From: Ascaris suum | Lineage: Eukaryota > Nematoda > Chromadorea > Rhabditida > Ascarididae | NCBI GenBank assembly: GCA_013433145.1 | Contig: CM024174.1 | Coordinates: 1,072,583-1,136,582 of the forward strand | Length of the DNA stretch: 64,000 bases | Direction of reading: 5' to 3' | Shown here: positions 50,601 to 60,905 of the stretch, one piece after another | Numbering within the stretch: position 1 is the stretch's first letter | Layout: the number at the start of each line of letters is the position of its first letter | Program-made: the position numbers and the translations under genes | The notes under the pieces: generated by a model | Told to the model about the DNA's origin: nothing | Databases searched by the model: none | The model's input: only the letters and a program-made list of their open reading frames with translations

Positions 50601-51611
50601 AATTTAAAAAAATAAACTATTATAATGATAGATTGTTGAAAAAATATCGGACAAGTATAGTTGATTCGCTTAATGTTTAAATATTAAAGAAAAAAATTTA
50701 AATATACTTTGAAATAAAAATTGAAAAACCGAAGAATTTTCTAGGATTGTTGCGTTAAGTTAAGACCATATATAGTACATCAAATTGCGAAGAACGTTAT
50801 TTCCGATCCTATCTAGTTGAACTCACAATTTTTATTTTTGTTTATCTATATATAACTGATTTTTTTTTCGCATTTCTTTACTATCTGCTCACCTCTTTTT
50901 TCAATATTAAAAAAATCTATTGTATACCTTTGGCAGTATATGGCTGAAGATCTGCTTGCGAACATTTCCTATCACGCATATCGAAGTCAACATTGTGTGC
51001 ACCAAGAGCTATCGCCCTCCTCTCAATAAGGTTTTTCGGCACGCTTTGCATGCAACACTGCGAAATACCTGTGTTATAATAATACGTGATGCATTAAAGT
51101 TTTCGAATATTCTAATTACTAATTTGAATCTCTTACAGCTTATTTAAATTAGTGCGCTTAATACTGTTTATTAGAAATTTCATTGAAGAAAATATGTCCA
51201 TATTGCTAACGATCTGTTATATTCACTAATGGCATTTGTTATTGCCGATTATTTATAACACATACACTGTTATAAATAACATGACTCATATAGGAAATAA
51301 ATTATATATATTTCTACGAATATAACATGCAAGATGTACTTCTATCGGTCTTAATTCTACTTTAACAGTATCAATGCATAAATGTACAATGCATTAAAAT
51401 AAACTTATTGACGCATATGCAAAGTCCATATTAAAATGTTTCATTTCATTTTTTTGGTTGATGTCTCGAAAGTTTATTAATGCCTCGAATATTGACTAAA
51501 GATTTCTTCCGGGATCAATTTTTTAATTTTTGTTATTTAAAATTATTTTTATAACCATTGGATATCTTCACCTTGAATAATAGCAAGCACTATAATCCGA
51601 ACGATCAGCAT
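47479..51611 (-). CDS. Secreted MAM-domain protein, 8 phase-matched exons (3' end unresolved)
   Basis: Exons in transcript order: 51611-51572, 51068-50928, 50332-50223, 50180-50126, 49943-49725, 49277-49169, 48577-48502, 47628-47479. Lengths sum to 900 nt (300 codons) and every junction phase matches. The start ATG at 51611 opens a signal peptide, MLIVRIIVLAIIQG, and lies just after tgcaaggttaaa, a possible trans-splice acceptor context. Residues about 65-135 are predicted helical. Residues 142-298 fit a MAM domain: CNF...ICSW opening, DGYFLLAGG, an internal Cys, FxYWANSG, and closing EDIVLIDNIVFKGHIC. MAM domains mediate extracellular adhesion or assembly. The fourth exon (55 nt, preceded by an inferred 42-nt intron) is included mainly because phase requires it. 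Which member of the large MAM group this is, I cannot say. Confidence 0.75.
48502..48577 (-). CDS. MAM gene exon 7: YWANSG strand
   Basis: Acceptor gtctgattcag, donor TGTGAG|gtaact; 76 nt, phase 2 in and 0 out. It encodes YWANSGRPFLMWCI and GDFSCE, matching the FWYhMyG...L.V segment of MAM. Two cysteines are probable disulfide partners. Confidence 0.75.
49169..49277 (-). CDS. MAM gene exon 6: GYFLLAGG strand
   Basis: Acceptor ccgtcgcag, donor TTTGA|gtaagt; 109 nt, phase 1 in and 2 out. It encodes GYFLLAGGQNLTDPSNAP and ALIPCLHQPATISF, corresponding to the 'GhYl' strand, the central cysteine and the 'l.FwY' strand of MAM domains. An N-glycosylation sequon (NLT) is present. Confidence 0.8.
49725..49943 (-). 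CDS. MAM gene exon 5: start of MAM domain
   Basis: Acceptor atttatttag, donor ATTCG|gtatga; 219 nt, phase 1 in and 1 out. It begins with a helix (LRQLASIYEFHRNAERN) and then enters the MAM domain at CNFNVDDEICSW, equivalent to the CxFE...CxW opening of the family. It has two further cysteine or aromatic positions before FPF-D. Confidence 0.75.
50126..50180 (-). CDS. MAM gene exon 4 (short, provisional)
   Basis: A 55-nt segment from a weak acceptor (tttattaag) to donor AATG|gtgcta, phase 0 in and 1 out. It restores the frame between exons 3 and 5 and joins them as LLKNELRQL. The intron before it would be 42 nt. The open frame continues past the proposed donor (GANIPASPVVLPP) to a TAA, so the donor could be misplaced or alternative. 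Confidence 0.45.
50223..50332 (-). CDS. MAM gene exon 3: acidic helical segment
   Basis: Acceptor tctctaatcag, donor AGAAGA|gtattt; 110 nt, phase 1 in and 0 out. It encodes VVRADEEGNIVEI and LIRNESERIKEAEIDRR, with strong helix and coiled-coil character. The chain continues into exon 4 and the LRQLASIYEF helix at the start of exon 5. Confidence 0.65.
50928..51068 (-). CDS. MAM gene exon 2: cysteine-containing N-terminal segment
   Basis: Acceptor ataacacag, donor AAAG|gtatac; 141 nt, phase 1 in and 1 out. It encodes SQCCMQSVP and later RDRKCSQAD. The paired cysteine and the position right after the signal peptide fit a secreted, disulfide-containing segment. The opposite strand also has a 75-codon open frame here (50920-51147), taken as a shadow. 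Confidence 0.65.
51249..51279. repeat. 12-bp AT-rich hairpin upstream of MAM exon 2
   Basis: Arms TTATTTATAACA and TGTTATAAATAA around CATACAC, in the first intron of the MAM gene. Confidence 0.7.
51572..51611 (-). CDS. MAM gene exon 1: start and signal peptide
   Basis: ATG at 51609-51611 (read on the - strand), 13 codons plus one base, donor CAAG|gtgaag. It encodes MLIVRIIVLAIIQ, a short hydrophobic signal peptide completed by G-I-S from exon 2. Exit phase 1 matches the GT start of exon 2. Confidence 0.65.
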
Positions 51612-54600
51612 TTTAACCTTGCAGATACGAGATAGTCGTCACTTGCAATGCCAAACCTTCAAACGTTTGGAATGTATCACTGTGAAACAAAAATTACAAT
51701 CTACTAACGTTGCATTTCTAATGAATATTAGTGCAATTTGATCAAGAGAGAAACGCCATAATGAAGTTTGCAATCGAAGAAAATACAAGCGGAAAAAAAA
51801 TTAAAATTACAATTATTGCAATAAAATTACAATTAATAAAATTACAAATATTAAAACATTACAAATGCTACAATAAAAAATTACAAATTACAAAATAAAA
51901 TAGTACAAAATTGAAAATAATAAAACTGCAATCGATAAAATCAATGAATTTACGAAAAAATAAAATATGACAACATTTAAAAGAGCTTATGATGAATATA
52001 TCATGTTGTCTTTCCTCTTCCTTCCACTGTCTTTATGAATAGTTTGTTTGAAATTTCACCAAAATTTTGAGCTTATTATATTTGTTTTTTTTTTTGCAAA
52101 AATTCTTCGGAATGCATAGTAAAAAAAAATGCGATTGGAAAACGAGCACTATACTTCTCCAGTTTTAAAATATAAACGCATAGTAAAATAAGAAAATTTG
52201 AGTATAACAAGATATTAGCGCCGAATTTTATCAACCCTTTTTTTAGAAATAGTAAATAAATCGACGACTGGAAAAATTCGAAAAGACTCAATAAGGCGAA
52301 AATTTATTGAATGATTTCATGAGCGTTGTCGCATCTATTTAAGGAAATGCTTCAATTTTTGAGGTGTCTCCGAATTATTGACCTATTTACCGTTACAGTA
52401 TTAATGTCACTCTGCATAATTCCGCCTCTTCTTTGCCTTCCGGAAGTTCTCAATTATCGGTTTTTTTTTTGCAACTAATAACCTCAAATATTCTTTCTCT
52501 TTCGCAATACGTTCAAATAAATTCACTCAATTACTGCAATTATGAATAGTTGTGCATTCTTGTAAACTTTAATTATAGGGATGGCATACCTTTTTTTTAC
52601 TCATGTAAATGCACCTATCTCTTCTTCAGGTCATCTCAATTCATAACTCGGAAAATTTATTAGGGATATACTTATCACGTTGGTTAACGTCACCTCCACA
52701 ATTTCATTTCAATTTCCATTCCACTTTCATTGAAATTTAGTATTACTTGAACTACGCATAAAATTTAGAAGTCAGGTGTAATTCAAGGTATGTTAGATAT
52801 AATTGCGATAATCTTGAGTTATTTAACTAATTTACTTGTTTCAGTAAAGAATTTAAACCGTTTCAATTTATTAAAAGTGAAATTATCCATTATAATTTCA
52901 ACGAATTTAATTCAGTTATTTATTTTAAGTGTAAAGTTTACTTATTTATTTCTTAATATTTACTTTTTTTTTATTTCATTAAAGATTTATTCATTTGATG
53001 AATAAATAGGAGATGAAAAACAAAATGTAGTGAAAATGGAGCATTCAAAATTTCAACTAAATATGTCATAGAATTCCCAACAATAGAGAACACAACATCA
53101 ACGAATAACAACACGATGAACTCAGAAATACTAGAGAACATTAAAGGTCAAGTTCAAAGATTGATCTCTCATCAAAAATTTCGCAATTGGCATATAAACG
53201 GTTCCAGCATGCAGGAGAATTCAGAAATAACTAAGAGTCAGTAATACGGTTAGATGCTATACTAAACAGCGATTTATTTAACTCGTTGAAGATTATGGCA
53301 GTAAGCTGGAACAAATGTTTCATTCATCAAAAACCTAGGCAAATAAAATATCAAAAGGAGTGCTGAGAAAACGATGAATAATTTGACGGCAAAGGATTAA
53401 ATTGATCTCAATGGGCTTATATTCTGACATTGTGAAATCACTTTTAAGTGAACTCCATAATCGGGCTAGATGAGCGACAAAATATTTTTTCGAGGGGCAG
53501 TTGACGCAAAATTTCCTGCATACTCTCAACTGTAGCCAGGAACAATAATTAAGCCTTTATAAAATATACAAATAAGTAAAAATTCAACTATCGTGGTCAC
53601 AATATACTGCGCAAACACTTCGGTACCTATAAATAACCATGTAACATACTATGTAAAAGACAAATTTGTAGACATTTTCCTGGAATATATTGGTATTTCT
53701 AGTGAAAAAAGTTTTTTCCAACAAATATATGCAAGTTGTTATTAGATCATCTTTCAGTATTTCGTTTATCCTTCGCTTCTGCTCCTTTGTTTCGCTGGTT
53801 AGCTCAATCGGTTGAAATGCATTGGCATAGCCGCATTGTTGTGATTTCGCTAGTGTGTAAGCATTAAACGTATTTGCACACCTGTAATCCTTTTTTGAAT
53901 AGCTTCATAGATCAATAAAGGTATTTGGATTGCCTCTCTGCAAGATAATAAACCATTTCTAATGACAATAGAATAAATGGAACATATAGTGAATTTATTG
54001 GAGACCACTTCAACTACTTTATGATATAGAATCAATTTTAGGCAAATTCACGAGTATAATGACAGCACAATTTTAGTAGATGTGTAACGATGATTAAGAG
54101 TTGCTTAAGTTAAAGGAGTCTTACGTATTTTCGTCACTTCAATCGGGGCTGGTTACCTCATTTTTAATTCTTTAAAGAACTGATAGATGGCTCGCAGCAT
54201 AGAATTATGCTTGTGGATTGGCATAGAACGAAGCCTGAAAATAGATCAAAATAGAGTAGCCAAGTTTGCTAAAATTTAGACTAAATTTAAATTGAATACA
54301 AAAATAGGTTCAAATAGTTTAGAAATATCATAGTCCAATAATTTTTTTTGGTTTCGTTTGAATTTTTCATCACATACACATCGCTTACAAGTCATCGTTA
54401 CCATATACTAATTGAAATGGAGTGTTGTACATCATACTTAGCCATTTTCATTGTCATGCATATTCATTATGAGTTTTTAATCTTCGAAATTAAATCCACG
54501 AGAGGTATTTGATCTTATCGATATCAAGCATCGCGATAGTACGATCACTGTAGATCAATACTGTGGTTGCATGCACCATTGAACGATAAGGGTCATCGAT

Positions 54601-56288
54601 GCACCAAAATATCGTACTCAAGATGTATAGTAAATAAAATGACTCAGTGCTGCTTATTGCTGTTATGTACTAAACTCAGTGCTACGTTGACTGCGGTTTT
54701 GCGAACAAGTCTGAGCGTCTCGCTGGTTCCAACGAAATTTTTTGTATTCACTTGTAATTTTTAAGCGATCATTGATTAGTTTACCATAACTGTTGAGTAG
54801 TTCGAATTCCTTTTATTTTGTGCTATTGCTCTTTCTTAATCGACTATATTGGCTATTAGTTTCAAATATTTGATTCTATTTGATTCACTCATTGATTGAG
54901 TGCGGAAATTTTATTACTGAATATTATTGGTTGATCGATCGACTGGTCGACTGATTAGCTTTCACTGTTTTTCGTTTCCATATAAACATGATCCGCACAA
55001 AAACGGCAACATGTTACTTTAATAGGAAAGTCATTTAATAAATAGCTAAAGTGATAAGCGATTTCAGTAGTCGCTTGTTAAGCAGTCGAGCTGATCAGAT
55101 GGGAAAATTATGGTGATCACAAAGTGAATTTATTCGTTCCAATGAGCGGAACAATGCAAATACGATGTAAGTGGATCATTACGCAAGTAACGTTGAATTA
55201 AATTGAATAACACTCATCGGATGAGTTGCTAATAACGTTAGCGTTGCTCAGTGCTCTACTAATACTTTAATGCTCTTTGCTCGGTATATAACTTTGTTTA
55301 CAACTTGGTTTGCAACTTTATTGAGCTTAGTTCATTGTTTCCATGCCTTTGGATTCATATATTATGAAAAAATATATTTATGCAAATCAAGAGCGAGCAG
55401 AGCTACCTTGGTCGAAAGGGTAGATTCTTTTTGCAACAATACGACTTACCCGAAATTTGCTCACGAGATGAAGGAGCAGACGGAGTGAGATAAAACTTTG
55501 CTTCCTTGAAACCTGTCTTATCAGGCTGAACCGGAAATCTTCATTTAGTGTACGTACACCTGTGATCGATTTCTAAGGTAAGCTCATGTGACGAAATCAT
55601 CGACGTGAGATGAAACACTGTAATAGAATTACGTGAGCAATGTTTTCAGAAAGTGCTTTTTTTTGCATTATGCACTATCGAAATACATTGACAGTGAACT
55701 GTTAAAATACTTCTCGAAATATCATAGAATTAAAAAATTACACTTTATTTTTTTTTTTTTGCAATGCAGTTGAGCATTGTGAAGAAGAATTTAACTACAA
55801 CTTTCGAGGAGAGATTAATCGAGAGCCGAAAATTTGCATCATTCATTGTTTATCAATTTGTTAATTCGGCTATTATTGTGAAATGAATGAAGGAAACTGT
55901 TATTTTTGCGAAGAAATCTCGATACTAAAATTGTTGAAAATTTCCACACTTAAAAATCTATCTAGACTAAAAATTATTTCAATAAATCATCATATTTCAT
56001 TAATAAAGTCATTAGCACAATTGATTTTGCAAGGTTTTTTTGCTTTTTTTGCTGTTTTTTTCCCCCATTATGAGGCTACGTTGTATAAACAGTACGCCAA
56101 AGATAATTGCGAGGAATAGCGATGTTGATTGTTGGGAGGAGGTGCTTACTTCATAAGATTTTCATCAGTAAATCATATGATAACATTTTGTAGAATATTT
56201 AACTAGAGCCATTAACAGGGTATGTATGCTTAATACACTTATCGTTTTTAGGTTATTGATGATAATGAACAAATTTACAATTTCAATA
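51612..56288. other. MAM gene upstream region, mostly non-coding
   Basis: Upstream of the MAM start the DNA is AT-rich, with A-rich repeats near 51780-51960 (AAAATTACAA words). Small open frames such as 55270-55488 (+) and 53850-54035 (-) have no supporting features. Confidence 0.45.
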
Positions 56289-56430
56289 AACAAAAAAAAA
56301 AAATATTTACAGTTTTCGAAACGACGGTTTTCATCGATCTGATCGTAATGTTCAATTCGTTGCAGCAGGAAACGATACCCACAGAGGTCAGCGCTTTCCG
56401 TAAACTTATTCACGCATCTCCACCTATTTA
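56289..56430 (-). CDS. Weak candidate exon
   Basis: Open frame from acceptor tataaatag to donor AACT|gtaaat, encoding NKFTESADLCGYRFLLQR and YDQIDENRRFEN. Composition is protein-like, but the + strand is also open over the same interval and no neighbouring exon is visible. Confidence 0.2.
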
Positions 56431-58198
56431 TATTTTTTACATATTTATCTCAGCTATCTCTCTGAACGCTGTTTTATTGCTCATCAATATTTTAAAATAT
56501 AACGTTTTAAACAAATTTTTTTTTTTGTTGCGCATATGGGTTTGCGATAGGCGGAGCAGTGTTTGTGCATACTAAATAAAAAGCTTCAATGAGTGGTGCT
56601 AGTGCAGCCTGAGGTGTGGGCAGTTGGCCACTATGGACGCAACTGTCACTCGTGCTACGTTAGCTCGAGCTTTCTATTGCCTCAAACGATAGCCTCTTCA
56701 TCAATTCTAAATAGTGTTGCAACAGAAACGATTCCACTATGAAATACGTTCATCTTTCTTTCGTGCTCTATTATTTCACTTATAGAAAACATCATTCTAA
56801 TCAACGAAATCGATTAGCGTTGACTGAAGCGATTAAGAAATATATGAAAAGATAGCCGTACATTTTATACAATTAATATATTTTCCATCACTTAATATTT
56901 CGAGGCAAATTTATAGACACTATTTATATACAAAGGAGTACTATTTAAGCGTGGAAAAATATGCAGTAGCAAATTATAGATAATTATAGATGAATATATG
57001 GAATATTGAATCGATATAGGCCAAAAAAAGTTTGAAATTTTTAGGGCAAAAAATTTCAACGACAATATTATGAGATTTTCATTTCCTTTCCACCTTAAAA
57101 TGTTTTCAATTCCCAATTCAGCGTTAATTTTTTTTTTTTTTAAACGACATTTATGATATTGCGTAAAATTGTTGCATTGTTTGAAATTGTTTTGTGTAAC
57201 GTAAAGTTTTTTTTTTCTTTGTTGTACGATAACTTCCATTTTTCTTTGCTACTAACTTCATTAATCATGCGGTACGTTGAGGGCTGTCGCTCTATTACAT
57301 TCGAATGGCATTTTGCCAAGAATAATATATGCAGTTCATTCAGGAGAAGGATGTATAGTGACGAATGAATGAAAATTTGCTCATTTATGTTTTTCATATT
57401 TATTTATATGAAAAAACCACTCCCCCACTCTCCCTCCCCCCATCCTCAACGCTCCACCATTCCTTTTCGTCTCTCTCCGCTTAGGACCTCACAGGTTTTA
57501 AAGTCGCTTTCCTCTTCCTTTTGTTTTTCGAAACATGAAAATGATTAGCAAAGATTTCATAATCCCCAACCTCAGTTTACAAAGGGAAAAACTATCGAGT
57601 ATCATAGATTTTTTTGGAGATATATATTCTATTCCTCAAAATTTCCAGTTACTCTACGCAGTTGATTGCGGGAAATCGCCCATAAAATGAGATAATTTCA
57701 CGAGTTATACTCGTCATTCAAATGCGCCTGCAAGCATTTCTCCACAAATAATTTAAGCTTTGATGATCAAGCTTTTGGATCAGTCAACTGTCAACTAAAT
57801 CTTCAATAGATCATAACTTTACCATCATAAAAACTTCACTGACTTATCCTTAACTGCGTTGAACTGATGACGCATTCGCGAAAAAAAAGCCCATTTCCGT
57901 GCAGGATATACCCGTCGAACATTAAAACGCAGCGCTCTAACCAACGTTTTGCGCCGTTTTAGTACATGACGCAGCGCTCTAATTGCCATACCGCATGGCG
58001 CATTGCGTCGATGTTTTCCACGAGTTCGAAATCTTTGACACGTATTGATGTCTGTATGGGATATCGTGATATGGAAGGATGGCGGAAAGATGAAAGAAAA
58101 TAGGTGTTTACTCCTTCGTCACCTTTAATGATTTATAAAGGAAGCAAGAGGTTCTCCTTCTTTCATTTTTTTTCTCGAACTACGAAATGATGTGGAAG

Positions 58199-58270
58199 GT
58201 TATACAGGACCTCCTGCCATGGTTATACAGGATACAGAGCCCTGGTTATATGTACTTGGTTATACACAGC
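58199..58270. repeat. Short GGTTATACAGGA repeats
   Basis: GGTTATA(C/T) occurs at 58199, 58221, 58244 and 58258; the first two copies share GGTTATACAGGA and lie 22 bp apart. Confidence 0.7.
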
Positions 58271-59721
58271 AAATCATCAAACCTTCCATATACCTTTTGC
58301 GTACGCCCAAATTTGACTATACGTGGGGAGGGGTACTTTGAGCCTATGAAACAATTGGTCGGAGTGGGATTGGTAGAATATTTTTCAATAACAGGTTTTT
58401 GTTTTTTGCCTGAAGTACGAAGAGGTGGACAAGTGGTTTGGAGAAGGGGAAAGGGGAGGGGTAGTGATAGAGGGAAAGAGGGTTAATGCAAGAGGAGTCT
58501 TTTAAAGCAGTAATAGAGAGATCGATTCGATAAAGAAGAGAAGGGACTATGATTTCCTCTCGTTAGAGGAAAAGAGGATGGAATGTACTATCTCCAAATG
58601 CAATAATTTTGGCATACACAAAGAAGCCATAATCTTTATTTAGTTGATCACAGTAAATCTAACCGATCATCAACAAAGAGAGTAAATCACATTACTTCAA
58701 ATGCATTATGTTGTTCGAATATTTGGATAAGATAAGAGTTTTTCTCATTATTGGTTAGTGTAAAAACACTTTTTGTAAGTTTTACCTGAGCGTTTTGATT
58801 ACCAATTTCCCGGATAAAATCGATGAGTTTGTTATCTGCATTTTTCCGCTCTTTAAACTCATCAAAAAATGACAACTTTCGACTTCAAGTCAGATTTCGC
58901 CTTCAAATATTTTAGCAGTTCTATGCAGATTGCTGTATACAATGTAGTAAGATTGTGATTCATTAACACATGATCTATTCTGATATCAATATGTAAATTT
59001 CTTCTTTAGTCTAAGACCATTTCAAATTCCTTTTTTTTTTGAATTTCAACTTTGAAGATGAAGAACGGCGAATGTGCTTACAGAGCCTTGTCCTCTCAAT
59101 GATCTTTGCTCGTTTGAAAGGAAGAATTCAACCATAAGATTGACTATAGCAATACTACTATACTTTTCTTTTTTGGTAAGTAAGAAGGACTTATAAATGG
59201 AATACGTAAGTACTTCCAGTCCTTTATCCTGGACAGAGAAACGAAAGATGAAGACAAGAGCATTTCATATTCATCCTCTTATATCTGTAGCGTTACCTTA
59301 TCCAAATCATATTCCAAACTAAATCATTTCGTTGCTCATCAACTGTTTCATTTTATGAATATAACGAGAACAAAAAAGAGAAGATATCAAACATATGCAT
59401 TTCTGCAATTGCTCTCCTAAACGACCATCTTTATAAGTCAGAAAAAAGTAATAATAAGTATGCGATATAATGCCTTCTTAATTAACTAAGCAAATCACTT
59501 TCTTAAATCTCCTATAAATGATAGGTGTTTTTTTTCCAAGGAAGTGAAAAACCCATCGTGTAATATGCGTGCAACTTTTCTTCCTGTATTTATGGTCTAT
59601 AGCTCTTTTCATAGTATACCGCTAAACGCGACCTATCTATAAGAGATTATCCTATCTAGTAGGTGTACCAAAGTTCTTCACCCAAGATTCACCGATTTTT
59701 GAGACACTAAAATTGCAAATT

Positions 59722-60400
59722 GCTACCGAGTCAGCATTCGTTCAGCGGTGACCGTTGAAGTCGACATCGGACAAACGCACAAATCAAAGAACACAGGCGC
59801 ACACGCGCACAAGCGCACGCACACGCACACACACATACGCGCGCGCGCACACACACGCAGACACACAACAGAAACAGACAGAAGCAAACAGAAATAGACA
59901 GAGACACAGACAGACACACAGACGGCCGACCGACAGACAGACAGAGCGACAGACAGACAGGCAGACAGACAGACATACCCACAGACAGACCGACAGACAA
60001 ACACACAGGCTGACACACGGACAGAAACAGAAACAAACAGACAGACACACAGACAGAAACAGACAGACAGAGACAGACGCACAGACAGACACATGGACAC
60101 CAGACAGACACACAGAGAGATTCGGACAGACACGCAAACAGACACACAAACAGACACGCAGACAGACACACAGACGGACGCATAGACAGAAACATAGAGA
60201 CAGATGGACACAGAGACAGACACACTTGCTACCGTGTCAGCATTCGTTCAGCGGTGACTGTTGAAGTCGACATCGGACAAACGCACACACTGAAGAACAT
60301 CGGCGCGCGCACGCGCACAAGCGCACGCGCACGCACACACACATACGCACGCGCTCACACACACGCAGACACACAACAGAAACAGACAGAAAGAGACGGC
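59722..60400. repeat. Direct duplication with 506-bp offset
   Basis: A non-repetitive leader, GCTACCG-GTCAGCATTCGTTCAGCGGTGAC, followed by GTTGAAGTCGACATCGGACA, begins at 59722 and again at 60228 with only a few differences. The match continues into the CA-rich tract as far as the ACAGAAACAGACAGAA words (about 59883 and 60390). Confidence 0.85.
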
Positions 60401-60905
60401 AACAGACAGGCACAAAGACAGAGACAGACAGACACACGGACAGCAGACAGACAGACAGACAGATAGACACAGAGACAGACACGGATAAGCAGACACAGAC
60501 GGACACATACTGAACACGCACGGACAGACAGATACACAGACAGATACACGCAGGCTCACAGACATACAGACTCATACGGACCGATACACGCACAGGCAGA
60601 CACGCAGACACACAGACACACGCATACGCAGACACGTAGGTATACATGGACATACAGAGATACAGAGGTACACGGAGGCACTGAGATACACGGAGACACA
60701 GAGAGATACGATGATACACATAGAGACACACAGACACGCACATACATACATAACGCACACTGAAGCAACTACTTGCAAGGAGTCGCGCGCACACAAACAT
60801 GTACATACGCTCACTCACGCACACGTAGGTATGCTCACACTCGCACACACACATGCGCATGCATACGCATGCACATGCGCACATACACGCACTTACACAT
60901 GCAAA
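59780..60905. repeat. 1.1-kb CA/ACAG/ACGC simple-sequence tract
   Basis: Almost entirely ACAC, ACAG, GCAC and GACA words. The long open frames on both strands (up to 223 codons) are translations of the repeat, for example (Cys-Val)n or (Thr-Asp-Arg-Gln)n, and are not genes. Confidence 0.9.

Noticed and set aside
53790..53850. GGTTAGCTCAATCGGTTGAAA, like a tRNA A-box
   Set aside because: No matching B-box (GGTTCGAxxCC) or cloverleaf; at most a decayed tRNA.
59722..60230. CRISPR-like regular repeats
   Set aside because: No fixed repeat with unique spacers; simple-sequence DNA in a eukaryotic context.
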